NCBI GenBank assembly: GCA_016550425.1
Contig: JABXGS010000080.1
Span: forward strand, 1 to 16,448
Reading direction: 5' to 3'
DNA length: 16,448 bases
Origin: an archaeon
Lineage (GTDB): Archaea > Asgardarchaeota > Hermodarchaeia > Hermodarchaeales > Hermodarchaeaceae
Below, piece by piece: positions 5,971-14,033 of the stretch. How positions within the stretch are numbered: the first letter of the stretch is position 1; each line of letters begins with the position of its first letter. The position numbers and the translations under genes were made by a program. The notes beneath the pieces were generated by a model. The model was not told where the DNA came from, made no database searches, and was given only the letters and a program-made list of their open reading frames with translations.

Positions 5971-8900
5971 GTGCCTTCGAATCTATCGTCTTGGATGGAC
6001 ACATCTGAATCAAAAACCGAATCCAAGGAAACTCCACCATCATCAAAAAGCAAGAGGTTCTCTCTCTTAAAGCACATTCTTACACAGCTTGAAAATCAGC
6101 CAATTCGCCCATCTGATTTTCCCAAGACTCCTGAATCGGGTCCTCCAGGAGTCTTGATCAATATCGATTATCAAGGTGATGTCGGTGTCGCTAAAGTCAA
6201 AATTTATGATGCTAGCAGAGCTCAAATTTATGAATGGCTTGACAACACGCAACACCATCCTTACTGTCTTACCGATTTTTCTCGCAATGATCTTTCCCAA
6301 CAAAACGATGTAATTAGCCACCCAGGCTTTCTAAAACTGGAGACGATTTCTAAATACAACTTGCTTCGAGACCAAGAACAAGAATACACTATCATTGTTG
6401 CACGAGACCCCTTGGCTATTGGTGGCCGTCCTGACTCGATTCGTGAAAAATTAGGGCGCGACCATGCTTGGGAAGCAGACATCCGTTACACCCAATGTTA
6501 CACAATGGATCGTGCGCTCACACCCGGGCTTATGTATCGTGTTCAAGACACCAAGCTCGTTCCTGTACCCCAGAAATTTTCTCCTGAAGATGCATCAAAA
6601 ATACGTGGACTATTCAAAGATGATAAAGAACTCTCCAAACTGATTGAGGAGTATCTCCCCCTCTTCCTAACACCTGCTACCTCCCTACCACGATTAGCAA
6701 TCGATATTGAGGTCGAATCAGAATTCATTGACCGTATTCCAGATCCCGATCAAGCCCCCCAACCTATTATCTCAGTTGCTTTTGCAGATGACAGTGGAAT
6801 GGGCAAACTCCTAATGCTTCGACGTGGCAAGGGAGATGTCACTCAGGACAACCTTCCCGATACGGTTACTACTAAATTTTTTGATGACGAAAAAGAACTT
6901 GTTGAAAATGTATTTCGCATCCTTTGGCGAACCCCTATCTTGTTAACCTTCAATGGCGACAACTTCGACCTCCAATATCTCGTGAATCGCGCGAAAAAAC
7001 TCGGTATCCCACCGGCTGACAATCCTATCCGCTTGCGAGGCGGTTTTAGAGGTAATCCTGAAGCTGAACTAGAATATGGTGTACACATAGACCTATACCG
7101 GTTCTTCCATAATCGCTCCATCCAGATTTACGCATTTCGAAATCGATACAGCGAGGTTCGTCTCGAGACTATTAGCCAAGCCCTTTTAGGAGAAGGCAAA
7201 TTGGAACTTCCTGATCAAATCAACAAAATTCCTACAGATCTTTTGGCGCAGTATAACTGGCAGGATGCCAGCCTTACACTCCGTCTAACTCAATTTGATA
7301 ACGACCTCGTGATGGGCCTGATTCTACTTTTAATGCGGATTTCCCGTCAGGGAATGCATGACCTAACACGTACCGCAGTATCCAACTGGATCCGCAGCCT
7401 CCTCTACTATGCTCACCGCCAGCGCAACTACCTCATCCCCCGCCAAGACGAAATCGCCGCCTTTAAAGGCGAAGCGGTCACCGAAGCCATCATCAAAGGT
7501 AAAAAATACATGGGCGCTATCGTCGTCGAACCCAAAGAAGGGGTTCACTTCAACGTCACCGTTGTTGATTTTGCAAGCCTGTATCCTAGTATCATGAAAG
7601 CCTACAATCTAAGTTATGAAACCGTCCGGTGCGATCACCCTGAATGCAAAGACAACCTCGTTCCCGGCACACCCCATTGGGTTTGCACCCGCAGGCAAGG
7701 AATTACAAGTCTTATCATTGGACTTATACGGGACGTTCGTGTTGAGCACTTCAAATTAAGAGCAAAGGACAAAACACTCCCCACTGAACAAAGAAGCTGG
7801 TTCAGCGTAGTCGAGCAAGCGCTCAAAGTATTTTTGAATGCCCAGTATGGGGTGCTAGGCGCCAGTCACTTTCCCTTGTATTGTGCCCCTGCAGCTGAAT
7901 GTTATTCGGATGATACTGAGATTTTAACAGAAAATGGATGGAAATTGTTTAAGGACTTGCTTTCAAATGAAAAAGTTGCCACACTAGGAAAATGTAGTGA
8001 GTTAGTATATGAGCAACCGCAAAAGTATATTGCAGAATACTACTCGGGGCCAATGTTTTCTCAGGTTAGTAGTAACATCGATTTGTTGGTAACACCTAAC
8101 CATAGAATGTATGTTGGTTGGCGGGGAAAAAATAATTACAAACAGGTTATCAGATGGGGCTTTAGAACTCCTTTAGATATGCCAAGATATGTGAAATACA
8201 AAAGAAATGCTGAATGGACAGGCAAAGAGCAAGAGTGGTTTATTCTTCCTCCAGTTAAGAAAAAGAAACTTGTCGGAACCAAAATTAAAAAGCGAGATAG
8301 AAAGGGACGAATTGTTAAAGCTGAACATCAATTCGAGGAAATTGTAGAAAAGCAAATCAGAATTTCGATGGATGATTGGTTAAGATTCTTTGGCATCTGG
8401 CTAGCTGAGGGCTGTGCTACTGGAGGTAATTCACGAGAATACAAAGTTATAGTCACGCAATCCAATGTTGATAAACGAGCGAAAATCAAGAAATGGTTGG
8501 CAAAGTTGCCATTTGACTTTAAGGAATATGAAAAAAATCTGACAGTCCACAATAAGCAACTATATTCGTATCTTGAACAATTTCATAAGAGTTATGATAA
8601 GTTTATTCCAAGAAATTTGTTAAACCTGTCTCCACGACAATTGCGTATTCTATTCAAATCTATGATGCTCGGAGATGGTTGGAGTGGGAGATCCTATGGA
8701 ACTGCTTCAAAAGCCTTGGCTGATAATTTTCAAGAACTCATATTAAAAATGGGATATGCCTCGACAATTACTAATTCTGAAAACTTCAATAATATTTACA
8801 TTTCATACCAAATGCTAGAACCAATGCAGAATAAGGGGGTAGATCATCGATCTTGGATCGATTATAATGGGATGGTCTACTGCGTCGATGTAAAAAATCA

Positions 8901-9687
8901 TCTAGTTTATATCAGACGAAATGGGAAAGCTTGCTGGTCAGGTAATAGTGTCACGGCTTTGGGAAGGTATGCGATTACGCAGACAATCGAAAAGGCTGAG
9001 GAGCTTGGGGTAACGGTTCTGTATGGTGATACTGATAGCTTGTTCTTAGACCATCCATCCCAAGAGCAGCTAAGGAAGCTAATTGAATATAGTGAACAGG
9101 AACTCCGTGTGGAATTAGATGTTGAGAAGGAATACCGGTATGTGGCCTTGTCAAGCCGAAAGAAGAATTATCTTGGTGTCTCGAAGGATGGGCAAGTGGA
9201 TATTAAGGGGTTGACAGGCAAGAAACGGAATACGCCACTCTTTCTTCAAGAGGCGTTCATGGAAATGATTGACATTCTAAGCCAAGTCCGAGATCCGGAT
9301 GGATTTACTTCAGCGAAGGACCGGATCCTGCGCCTAGCCCGTGAAAAGCTGACCATGCTTGAGCGACGGGAATTTGATGTAGAGGATTTGGCGATTCGTG
9401 TCCAATTAACGAAAAGCCTCGATGCATACACGAAAACGACCCCCCAGCATGTGAAGGCAGCCCGGCAACTTCAAGATTCAGGTAAAGAGGTGACGGCAGG
9501 TGACATCATATCTTTTGTGAAAACCACCGGTGGTGTGAAACCCGTGGAGCAAGCTTCTCCTCAGGATATCGATGTAACCAAATACAAGGACTTGGTAAAG
9601 AGTACCTTCGAACAAGTTCTGGACGCGCTAGGTGTTGAGTGGCTGGATACTATAGGAATGCGTAGACTGGACACCTTCTTCGGCTAG
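5971..9687 (+). CDS. polB: Family B DNA polymerase, PolB1/Dpo1 type, with in-frame intein, 1238 aa precursor
   Basis: Replicative DNA polymerase with 3'-5' proofreading. All motifs are intact: Exo I LAIDIE (D245, E247), Exo II NGDNFD (N328-D333), Exo III YNWQD (Y428, D432), Pol A DFASLYPSI (D533), Pol B KVFLNAQYG (K619-G627) and Pol C YGDTDS (D1020, D1022). The sequence around Pol A (NLSYET, then RQGITSLIIGLIRDVRV) and the end (KTTPQHVKAARQL, STFEQVLDALGVEW) match crenarchaeal PolB1 (Sulfolobus Dpo1) rather than the euryarchaeal Pfu type. A 349-residue intein (644-992) separates the halves; splicing would give about 889 aa, the normal size. The GTG start at 5971 has a GAGGCGG 13 bases upstream; an ATG at 5995 is an alternative. 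Lysine codons shift from mostly AAA before the intein to mostly AAG after it. Confidence 0.96.
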   Translation: MPSNLSSWMDTSESKTESKETPPSSKSKRFSLLKHILTQLENQPIRPSDFPKTPESGPPGVLINIDYQGDVGVAKVKIYDASRAQIYEWLDNTQHHPYCLTDFSRNDLSQQNDVISHPGFLKLETISKYNLLRDQEQEYTIIVARDPLAIGGRPDSIREKLGRDHAWEADIRYTQCYTMDRALTPGLMYRVQDTKLVPVPQKFSPEDASKIRGLFKDDKELSKLIEEYLPLFLTPATSLPRLAIDIEVESEFIDRIPDPDQAPQPIISVAFADDSGMGKLLMLRRGKGDVTQDNLPDTVTTKFFDDEKELVENVFRILWRTPILLTFNGDNFDLQYLVNRAKKLGIPPADNPIRLRGGFRGNPEAELEYGVHIDLYRFFHNRSIQIYAFRNRYSEVRLETISQALLGEGKLELPDQINKIPTDLLAQYNWQDASLTLRLTQFDNDLVMGLILLLMRISRQGMHDLTRTAVSNWIRSLLYYAHRQRNYLIPRQDEIAAFKGEAVTEAIIKGKKYMGAIVVEPKEGVHFNVTVVDFASLYPSIMKAYNLSYETVRCDHPECKDNLVPGTPHWVCTRRQGITSLIIGLIRDVRVEHFKLRAKDKTLPTEQRSWFSVVEQALKVFLNAQYGVLGASHFPLYCAPAAECYSDDTEILTENGWKLFKDLLSNEKVATLGKCSELVYEQPQKYIAEYYSGPMFSQVSSNIDLLVTPNHRMYVGWRGKNNYKQVIRWGFRTPLDMPRYVKYKRNAEWTGKEQEWFILPPVKKKKLVGTKIKKRDRKGRIVKAEHQFEEIVEKQIRISMDDWLRFFGIWLAEGCATGGNSREYKVIVTQSNVDKRAKIKKWLAKLPFDFKEYEKNLTVHNKQLYSYLEQFHKSYDKFIPRNLLNLSPRQLRILFKSMMLGDGWSGRSYGTASKALADNFQELILKMGYASTITNSENFNNIYISYQMLEPMQNKGVDHRSWIDYNGMVYCVDVKNHLVYIRRNGKACWSGNSVTALGRYAITQTIEKAEELGVTVLYGDTDSLFLDHPSQEQLRKLIEYSEQELRVELDVEKEYRYVALSSRKKNYLGVSKDGQVDIKGLTGKKRNTPLFLQEAFMEMIDILSQVRDPDGFTSAKDRILRLAREKLTMLERREFDVEDLAIRVQLTKSLDAYTKTTPQHVKAARQLQDSGKEVTAGDIISFVKTTGGVKPVEQASPQDIDVTKYKDLVKSTFEQVLDALGVEWLDTIGMRRLDTFFG
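7900..8946 (+). mobile_element. Intein with LAGLIDADG homing endonuclease inside polB (349 aa)
   Basis: A protein-splicing element inserted between Pol B and Pol C, within the conserved block AAE-SVTALGRYA. It starts with Cys (residue 644, block A CYSDDTEILTENGWKLF). Block B is VTPNHRMYVG, with T708 and H711. Blocks F and G end in VYCVDVKNHLVYIRRNGK and ACWSGN, followed by Ser+1. Between them are two LAGLIDADG-type helices, FFGIWLAEG (E813) and LFKSMMLGDG (D902), so both metal-binding acids are kept and the endonuclease could be active. The penultimate residue is Gly (G991), where most inteins have His. The terminal Asn992 and Ser+1 are canonical. The element is visibly more A/T-rich than the preceding polymerase sequence. 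Boundaries follow from rejoining the polymerase block exactly. Confidence 0.93.
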
Positions 9688-9751
9688 CTGACGACAACTT
9701 TATTGAGGCATCCATCCACAGTTCTTATAGTAAATCTTGTAGGTGGAAACT

Positions 9752-10762
9752 GTGGAGATACGGGACCTCCTAACCCGGGGGGTTTCACTCATTGTGGATC
9801 CTCGCGGACTGAAAACTAGTCTTGACGACTTTTTTGCCAGCTATGGCGGATACCTTGAGTACGTCGTCGCTGTTGCAAAGGATATGTCTGGCAAAGTATT
9901 TTATTCCAGCAAAGTAGCACCCGCAGATGAAGAATTCCCCAATTTCTTTGATGAATTCGTCGATACAACCGAGGCAGTGGGAATCCGTGCAGGCGCATAC
10001 CTAAACGTGTTTGCTGATGCCTTTTTTGCTGCAGATCAAGAATTCAAGACCTTCACGGCTGACGGGCAACCTCTAAACAACCTCGTCTGTCCGAATAAAC
10101 CAGCGTTTATCAAGCATATGGTGACGGTTATCAAAGAGGTGGCAGAAAACCCCATTGAAACCCTCTTCTTGGGCAACCTCGGATACGCCCACGCCAGTTA
10201 CTGCTATTGCAACGATTGTCGTAACGAATTCTCAGAGTATGCTGATCTCCGGCACACCTTTCAAATCGCAGACCCTTCAGCCAATCCAGCATTATATAAC
10301 CAATGGATTGAATGGCGGGTAGCAAAAACGTCGAAAACAATCCAACAACTGGTAACCGCTGCCAAGGAAGTAAAACCCGACCTAAAGGTGATACCAACAT
10401 ATCCGATAGATTCCGAAAGTGGGTATGTGGCTGGTACACGTACAAATCTGGGTCTGGATCTTGAAACAATTGCTAAACTGAGTAAGCATCTTGCAATCGA
10501 AGTCTTTCCATGGACCCCAATCCTGCCAGACCCAGGATCAAAAGACTTTACCGATTATGTTGAAAATCTCTCCTTTATCAACTCTCTTAATAAATCGGGG
10601 GTTGAGTTTAGTATGTCTCATTGGGTTCTCGAGGATGAATCGGAGTATAACCGCGCGAAATCCCTCGCAGATGCCACAGAGATAACTGGCATTTATACGA
10701 TGCTCGGTTATCCCACTACCTATCAATCGCTACGAGAAATCCGATTAGGGCTAGGTTGGTAA
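9752..10762 (+). CDS. Predicted TIM-barrel (glycoside-hydrolase-like) protein with CxCxxC motif, 336 aa
   Basis: Probably a (beta/alpha)8 protein related to the hypothetical glycoside-hydrolase-like families; not firmly recognised. Barrel-like strand/helix alternation runs through the protein: VSLIVDPRG near the start, EYVVAVAKD, GIRAGAYLNVF, IETLFLGNLGY, LKVIPTYPI, LAIEVFPWT and VEFSMSHWV. After the LFLGNLGY strand comes CYCNDCRNEFSEY (C151, C153, C156), a pattern seen in GHL-type barrels and a possible metal site. No signal peptide, so cytosolic. GTG 9752 has AGGTG at 9741-9745, 6 bases upstream; an in-frame GTG at 9743 overlaps that site. The acidic residues NLSFINS/HWVLEDESEY near the end could be catalytic but cannot be assigned. 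It follows polB by 64 bases and may share its transcript. The substrate is unknown. Confidence 0.62.
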   Translation: MEIRDLLTRGVSLIVDPRGLKTSLDDFFASYGGYLEYVVAVAKDMSGKVFYSSKVAPADEEFPNFFDEFVDTTEAVGIRAGAYLNVFADAFFAADQEFKTFTADGQPLNNLVCPNKPAFIKHMVTVIKEVAENPIETLFLGNLGYAHASYCYCNDCRNEFSEYADLRHTFQIADPSANPALYNQWIEWRVAKTSKTIQQLVTAAKEVKPDLKVIPTYPIDSESGYVAGTRTNLGLDLETIAKLSKHLAIEVFPWTPILPDPGSKDFTDYVENLSFINSLNKSGVEFSMSHWVLEDESEYNRAKSLADATEITGIYTMLGYPTTYQSLREIRLGLGW

Positions 10763-10814
10763 TCACACAAGTTCCATAGATTCGAGTACTACTAAGTTGA
10801 GGATTTGAATTGGT

Positions 10815-11447
10815 GTGAGCGAAATCGAAAGCGTTCAACGGCTTGAAGAATTATATCGTCAACTCATGGGATCAGATATCGCTACTGCCCAAGAGGTCAA
10901 AGCAAAGGCCGAGATAATCTCCCTCATTCCTCAAATTAAAGCTGCCATTCAGGCCGAAGATAGCGCTGAATCCAAACAACTTAGTCAAGAACTTGAAGGG
11001 TTGTACGGGCTGGTTTCCAAATGGAACCCGCTTACAGCTTGGTTCCGTGATGAAGAGCAACTAATTCAACTATATTTTGATATCCTCTCCAAGGTGCGGC
11101 TATTTCTTATCCGTCGAAAGGGTCCGACTGAAGAATCGAGTACCCTTGTGAGTGAAAGCCTTCATTCTATTCGGCAAACAATGACGCAGCTAGCCACCGT
11201 TCTTGAAGAGATTCGCGTTACGGTTAAAACTTTGCTTGAAATCGTTTCACCTACACCGGAAGTGCATGCGCGAATCGCAGGATTAAGCAGTCGTGCTCTC
11301 GAACTGGAACGACGCATTTCAGATTTCGAAGCAGTCAGTGGCGATAAGACTGAAGCTGACATAGAGAAAATTCAACGCTGGAAAAAGGACTTAGATAAGC
11401 TCACGAAACAAATCGACACTCTACGCAAACTCGCGAAAAAAGGCTAG
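10815..11447 (+). CDS. Coiled-coil protein of unknown function, 210 aa
   Basis: No family recognised. It is helical throughout. An N-terminal helical part (about 1-65) leads to the segment WNPLTAWFRDEEQLIQLYFDI (about 70-90), then long heptad-bearing helices (about 105-140 and 155-208). It ends in a lysine-rich tail (KLTKQIDTLRKLAKKG). There are no cysteines, signal peptide or clear membrane span. GTG 10815 is the likely start, with GAGGA about 11 bases upstream. It lies 52 bases after the TIM-barrel gene on the same strand and converges on the zinc-ribbon gene. Its size and basic coiled-coil end resemble the coiled-coil proteins near the actin gene, but no sequence relationship is evident by eye. 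Confidence 0.75.
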   Translation: MSEIESVQRLEELYRQLMGSDIATAQEVKAKAEIISLIPQIKAAIQAEDSAESKQLSQELEGLYGLVSKWNPLTAWFRDEEQLIQLYFDILSKVRLFLIRRKGPTEESSTLVSESLHSIRQTMTQLATVLEEIRVTVKTLLEIVSPTPEVHARIAGLSSRALELERRISDFEAVSGDKTEADIEKIQRWKKDLDKLTKQIDTLRKLAKKG

Positions 11448-11501
11448 CTCATACCCCAAAACTAAGTAATATCTATTTTTAATGTAAGCCATTCGTTCTT
11501 C

Positions 11502-12275
11502 CTATTTTTGGCTCCGCCCACAGCGACTGCAGAATTCACTATCCTCTCGGAGATCGGTACCACAATAGATACAAAAACCCTGTGCAGTCGTGTGAGGCGA
11601 GGTTGCAGCACTTCCAGCAGAGGAATACCACGTGTCATGGGAGTAACTGCTTGAAGGCTTGGATCCACGGCTTGCTATCCCAGAGAAGGGATCTGGGTCG
11701 GTTAAGACTCGTGAACTATATTCCTCTGGTGTTGAAAAAAGTCCGCCCAGATCTACATTACTGTCTGAACTCGCACTCGATGATTTGGTTACTTCTTGAC
11801 TACTTCCATATCTACTAGCTGATGTCCGTTCTCGCCAAGCCTCAAAGGATTCATGTGGGGTATGGTCATCGGAAAAAGTATGCGATCGAGAATAGTCAGC
11901 TTCCGATGCACGATATTGTTCCTGTGGCCACCGGCGTTCTCCATACCGTAAGAATTGCTGGTGGCAGTCTCGTTGGATTTCGTGATACTCTTCTTTTGAA
12001 ATTCCGAGTAATTCCAAGGCTTGGTCCCTAAGATGACAGTCACGAGTTAAATCGCAACAAAAAGCAAGACTACCATAGCAGGTTAATTTCATGGCTTGTT
12101 CAGGTGTGGTTTTAGCCAATGGGCGCACTCGCTCCTTGCCAATCCATAACTCGTCTCCCACGGCACGTAGTGATGTCATGGCTTGGCGTTCCAAGGCTTG
12201 GAGCACTTCTTTTGCGGGATATGCGCGACCATTAATGAGAACGATTCCTTGGGCATAATCAGAATTCGATGACAT
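11502..12275 (-). CDS. Cys-rich N-terminal domain + Ser-rich linker + C-terminal zinc ribbon protein, 257 aa
   Basis: Three parts are visible. Residues 1-110 are a small folded domain holding CYGSLAFCCDLTRDCHLRD (C66, C73, C74, C80, H81), followed by LELLGISKEEYHEI. This stretch reminds me of the domain annotated as 'putative methanogenesis marker 9' (FCC..xxPCPLRD..L..LG.S.EEY), an uncertain recollection. Residues about 120-232 are Ser/Tyr/Asp/Glu-rich and should be disordered. Residues 233-253 are a zinc ribbon (C235, C238, C249, C252) of the type common in archaeal regulatory or scaffolding proteins. ATG 12275 has GGAGAG 8 bases upstream; a TTG eight codons earlier is an alternative. It has its own likely promoter. 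Function unknown; metal binding at both ends is the safest inference. Confidence 0.72.
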   Translation of the reverse strand: MSSNSDYAQGIVLINGRAYPAKEVLQALERQAMTSLRAVGDELWIGKERVRPLAKTTPEQAMKLTCYGSLAFCCDLTRDCHLRDQALELLGISKEEYHEIQRDCHQQFLRYGERRWPQEQYRASEADYSRSHTFSDDHTPHESFEAWRERTSASRYGSSQEVTKSSSASSDSNVDLGGLFSTPEEYSSRVLTDPDPFSGIASRGSKPSSSYSHDTWYSSAGSAATSPHTTAQGFCIYCGTDLREDSEFCSRCGRSQK

Positions 12276-12333
12276 GGACTCGTCTCTCCAAAGAACCAAC
12301 AGGTGGCGTCGCTAATAAATCGTGGTAACACCG

Positions 12334-12341
12334 ATTTTATA
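12334..12341 (-). promoter_or_regulatory. TATA box for the zinc-ribbon protein gene
   Basis: TATAAAAT on the minus strand, in the gap between the permease stop and the zinc-ribbon gene, about 60 bases before its ATG. An initiation site 25 bases further on would give a leader of roughly 35 bases that includes the GGAGAG ribosome site. Confidence 0.5.
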
Positions 12342-12379
12342 CGTAAAGTTGAATTTTTTTGAAGAATTACTGTGTTGTG

Positions 12380-13252
12380 TCATTTGGAGCGCTTGTATCG
12401 TTTGAATTGGATTGCAATGATGTAGGACAGGGCTGCTATGATTCCAGCCAGGGCGCTTGGTGAGGCAAAGATTGGAAATGAGCCAGCAAGGCCAAGAAGC
12501 ATTGCAACCAATGCTATTAGAAAGGTGCCAATTATGACATTATTGACAGTTTTCATTATTTCATTGGAGGCGGCGGCAGGCGCGATTAGAATCGCATACA
12601 CAAGGATTGCTCCGACTGCCTTAATGGTTAAAGCAATTGCTACTGCAGCGAAAATTAACATCAGATAATTATAACCTCGGGCATGCATTCCATGTGCTGA
12701 AGATCCCTCCATATCAATGCTCACATAGACAAATTCTTTTTTGAATAAGATGAATAGGATAATGAGGGAAAATGCGACGCCCAGGAGGAGGATAATATCA
12801 AGGTCATCAAGGAGAAGGATGTCTCCCACCAGATAATCCCAGATAACTGGAACCATAGTTGGAGGCAAATAATACATGAGGAGAACCGCAATACTCATGG
12901 AAAGAGCAAACGATACACCGACGGCTACTTCCATTTTCTGTGCAATTCCACGTTCCCCAGCATAAGCTGTCATTACAGCGACAAATACGGCAAATACGAC
13001 TGCGCCAAGTATTGGGTCGAACCAAGGGGCAATTCCAGTTGCTCGGAGAAACAATGCTAAAGCAACGCCACCTAAGGCTGCATGAGCAACCCCCGCAGTG
13101 AGAAATGATAGTCCTCTGAATACCATAAAAGTGCCCGTAGTAGCTGCAATGACTGCAATCAGCACCGAAGCTAGAAGAACCCGCTGGATTATCGGTGAAG
13201 ACAAAATTGCCAATAAGGCATTAATGACCATGCCGATCAAACCCCGAGTCAT
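12380..13252 (-). CDS. ABC-3 family metal ABC transporter permease (ZnuB/TroC/MntB type), 290 aa
   Basis: Membrane permease of a metal-ion ABC importer. About eight or nine hydrophobic segments are visible, together with family signatures: MVFRGLSFLTAGVAHAALGGVALALF near residues 43-68, then the cytoplasmic coupling region around DMEGSSAHGMHARGYN, then VGAILVYAILIAPAAAS near 220-236, and a hydrophobic C-terminus ending in a basic tail. The length is normal. It overlaps the end of the ATPase gene by 32 bases when started at 13252, or 11 bases from the ATG at 13231; neither start has a good ribosome site, so translational coupling is likely. It is third in a leftward unit after the regulator and ATPase. 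The substrate is a divalent metal; the family is mostly Zn/Mn, but the linked NikR-like regulator raises Ni or Co. Confidence 0.93.
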   Translation of the reverse strand: MTRGLIGMVINALLAILSSPIIQRVLLASVLIAVIAATTGTFMVFRGLSFLTAGVAHAALGGVALALFLRATGIAPWFDPILGAVVFAVFVAVMTAYAGERGIAQKMEVAVGVSFALSMSIAVLLMYYLPPTMVPVIWDYLVGDILLLDDLDIILLLGVAFSLIILFILFKKEFVYVSIDMEGSSAHGMHARGYNYLMLIFAAVAIALTIKAVGAILVYAILIAPAAASNEIMKTVNNVIIGTFLIALVAMLLGLAGSFPIFASPSALAGIIAALSYIIAIQFKRYKRSK

Positions 13253-14027
13253 GTGTGATACAATACTTGTGCCCAGCCAACTCCACTATCTTTGCAGTCG
13301 GACCGTACACTTTTTTCAAGAGTTCTAAATCCATGAGCGCACAGGGATGGCCAACTCCCATCACGGTACGATTCAACATTAAGACGTCTTTTACCACGGT
13401 GTGAATTGGATTCAAATCATGTGTTACCATGATGATGTTAACCTCATGTTCTTCGTAGTATTCCTTGAGAGCTTCAACAATCTGAACTTGACTATCATGA
13501 TCGGCTCCCGACATAGGTTCATCAAGCATCATAATTTCGCCCTCTGTAGCCATTGCCCGTGCTACCAAGACCCGTTGTCTTTGCCCCCCAGATAATTCAG
13601 GGAAGGGTTGGTTCCACAGCTCTTCTAAATTCACTCTCCGTAACGCATCCTTGGCTAGTTTGATATCTTTTCCCGACGCTATGCGCAAGGGTGGTTTTTT
13701 CAATAGGCGTCCCATTAATACGATGTCTTTTACCTTCATGGGCACGGTGGCTTCAATTTGGTCCCGCTGAGGAACGTATCGAACCATTCGGCGGATTTCT
13801 TTATACTCTCGCTTTGCATCGAATCCCATAACATGAATGAATCCTTCTGTCGGTTTCAAAATCCCCAGCATGGTTTTGATTAATGTCGTTTTTCCTGAAC
13901 CGTTTGGGCCAATTATCGCCATGAAGGTTGGTGCATCAATCGAAAAAGTGACATTGGTAAGCGCAATGTCCCCGTCAGGATATTTTACTTCAAGGTCTTG
14001 TGCTTCAATTAAAGGGGTTGCTGCCAT
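13221..14027 (-). CDS. Metal ABC transporter ATP-binding protein (ZnuC/TroB type), 268 aa
   Basis: The ATPase that drives the metal importer. Walker A GPNGSGKTT is at residues 40-48, the Q-loop VPQRDQ has Q87, the signature LSGGQRQR starts at 145, Walker B IMMLDEP is at 165-171, and the switch histidine VTHD is H203. All nucleotide-binding motifs are intact. The C-terminal LLKKVYGPTAKIVE and the His-containing tail are typical of the metal-transport subfamily. ATG 14027 has GGAGAG upstream, lying within the last codons of the regulator gene, whose stop is 6 bases away. This arrangement puts regulator, ATPase and permease in one leftward operon. Confidence 0.95.
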   Translation of the reverse strand: MAATPLIEAQDLEVKYPDGDIALTNVTFSIDAPTFMAIIGPNGSGKTTLIKTMLGILKPTEGFIHVMGFDAKREYKEIRRMVRYVPQRDQIEATVPMKVKDIVLMGRLLKKPPLRIASGKDIKLAKDALRRVNLEELWNQPFPELSGGQRQRVLVARAMATEGEIMMLDEPMSGADHDSQVQIVEALKEYYEEHEVNIIMVTHDLNPIHTVVKDVLMLNRTVMGVGHPCALMDLELLKKVYGPTAKIVELAGHKYCITHDSGFDRHGH

Positions 14028-14033
14028 CTGATG

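Noticed and set aside
9688..9751. tRNA or small RNA in the gap after polB
   Set aside because: Only 64 bases, with no cloverleaf arms, GTTCRANNC-type loop or stable hairpin that I could draw.
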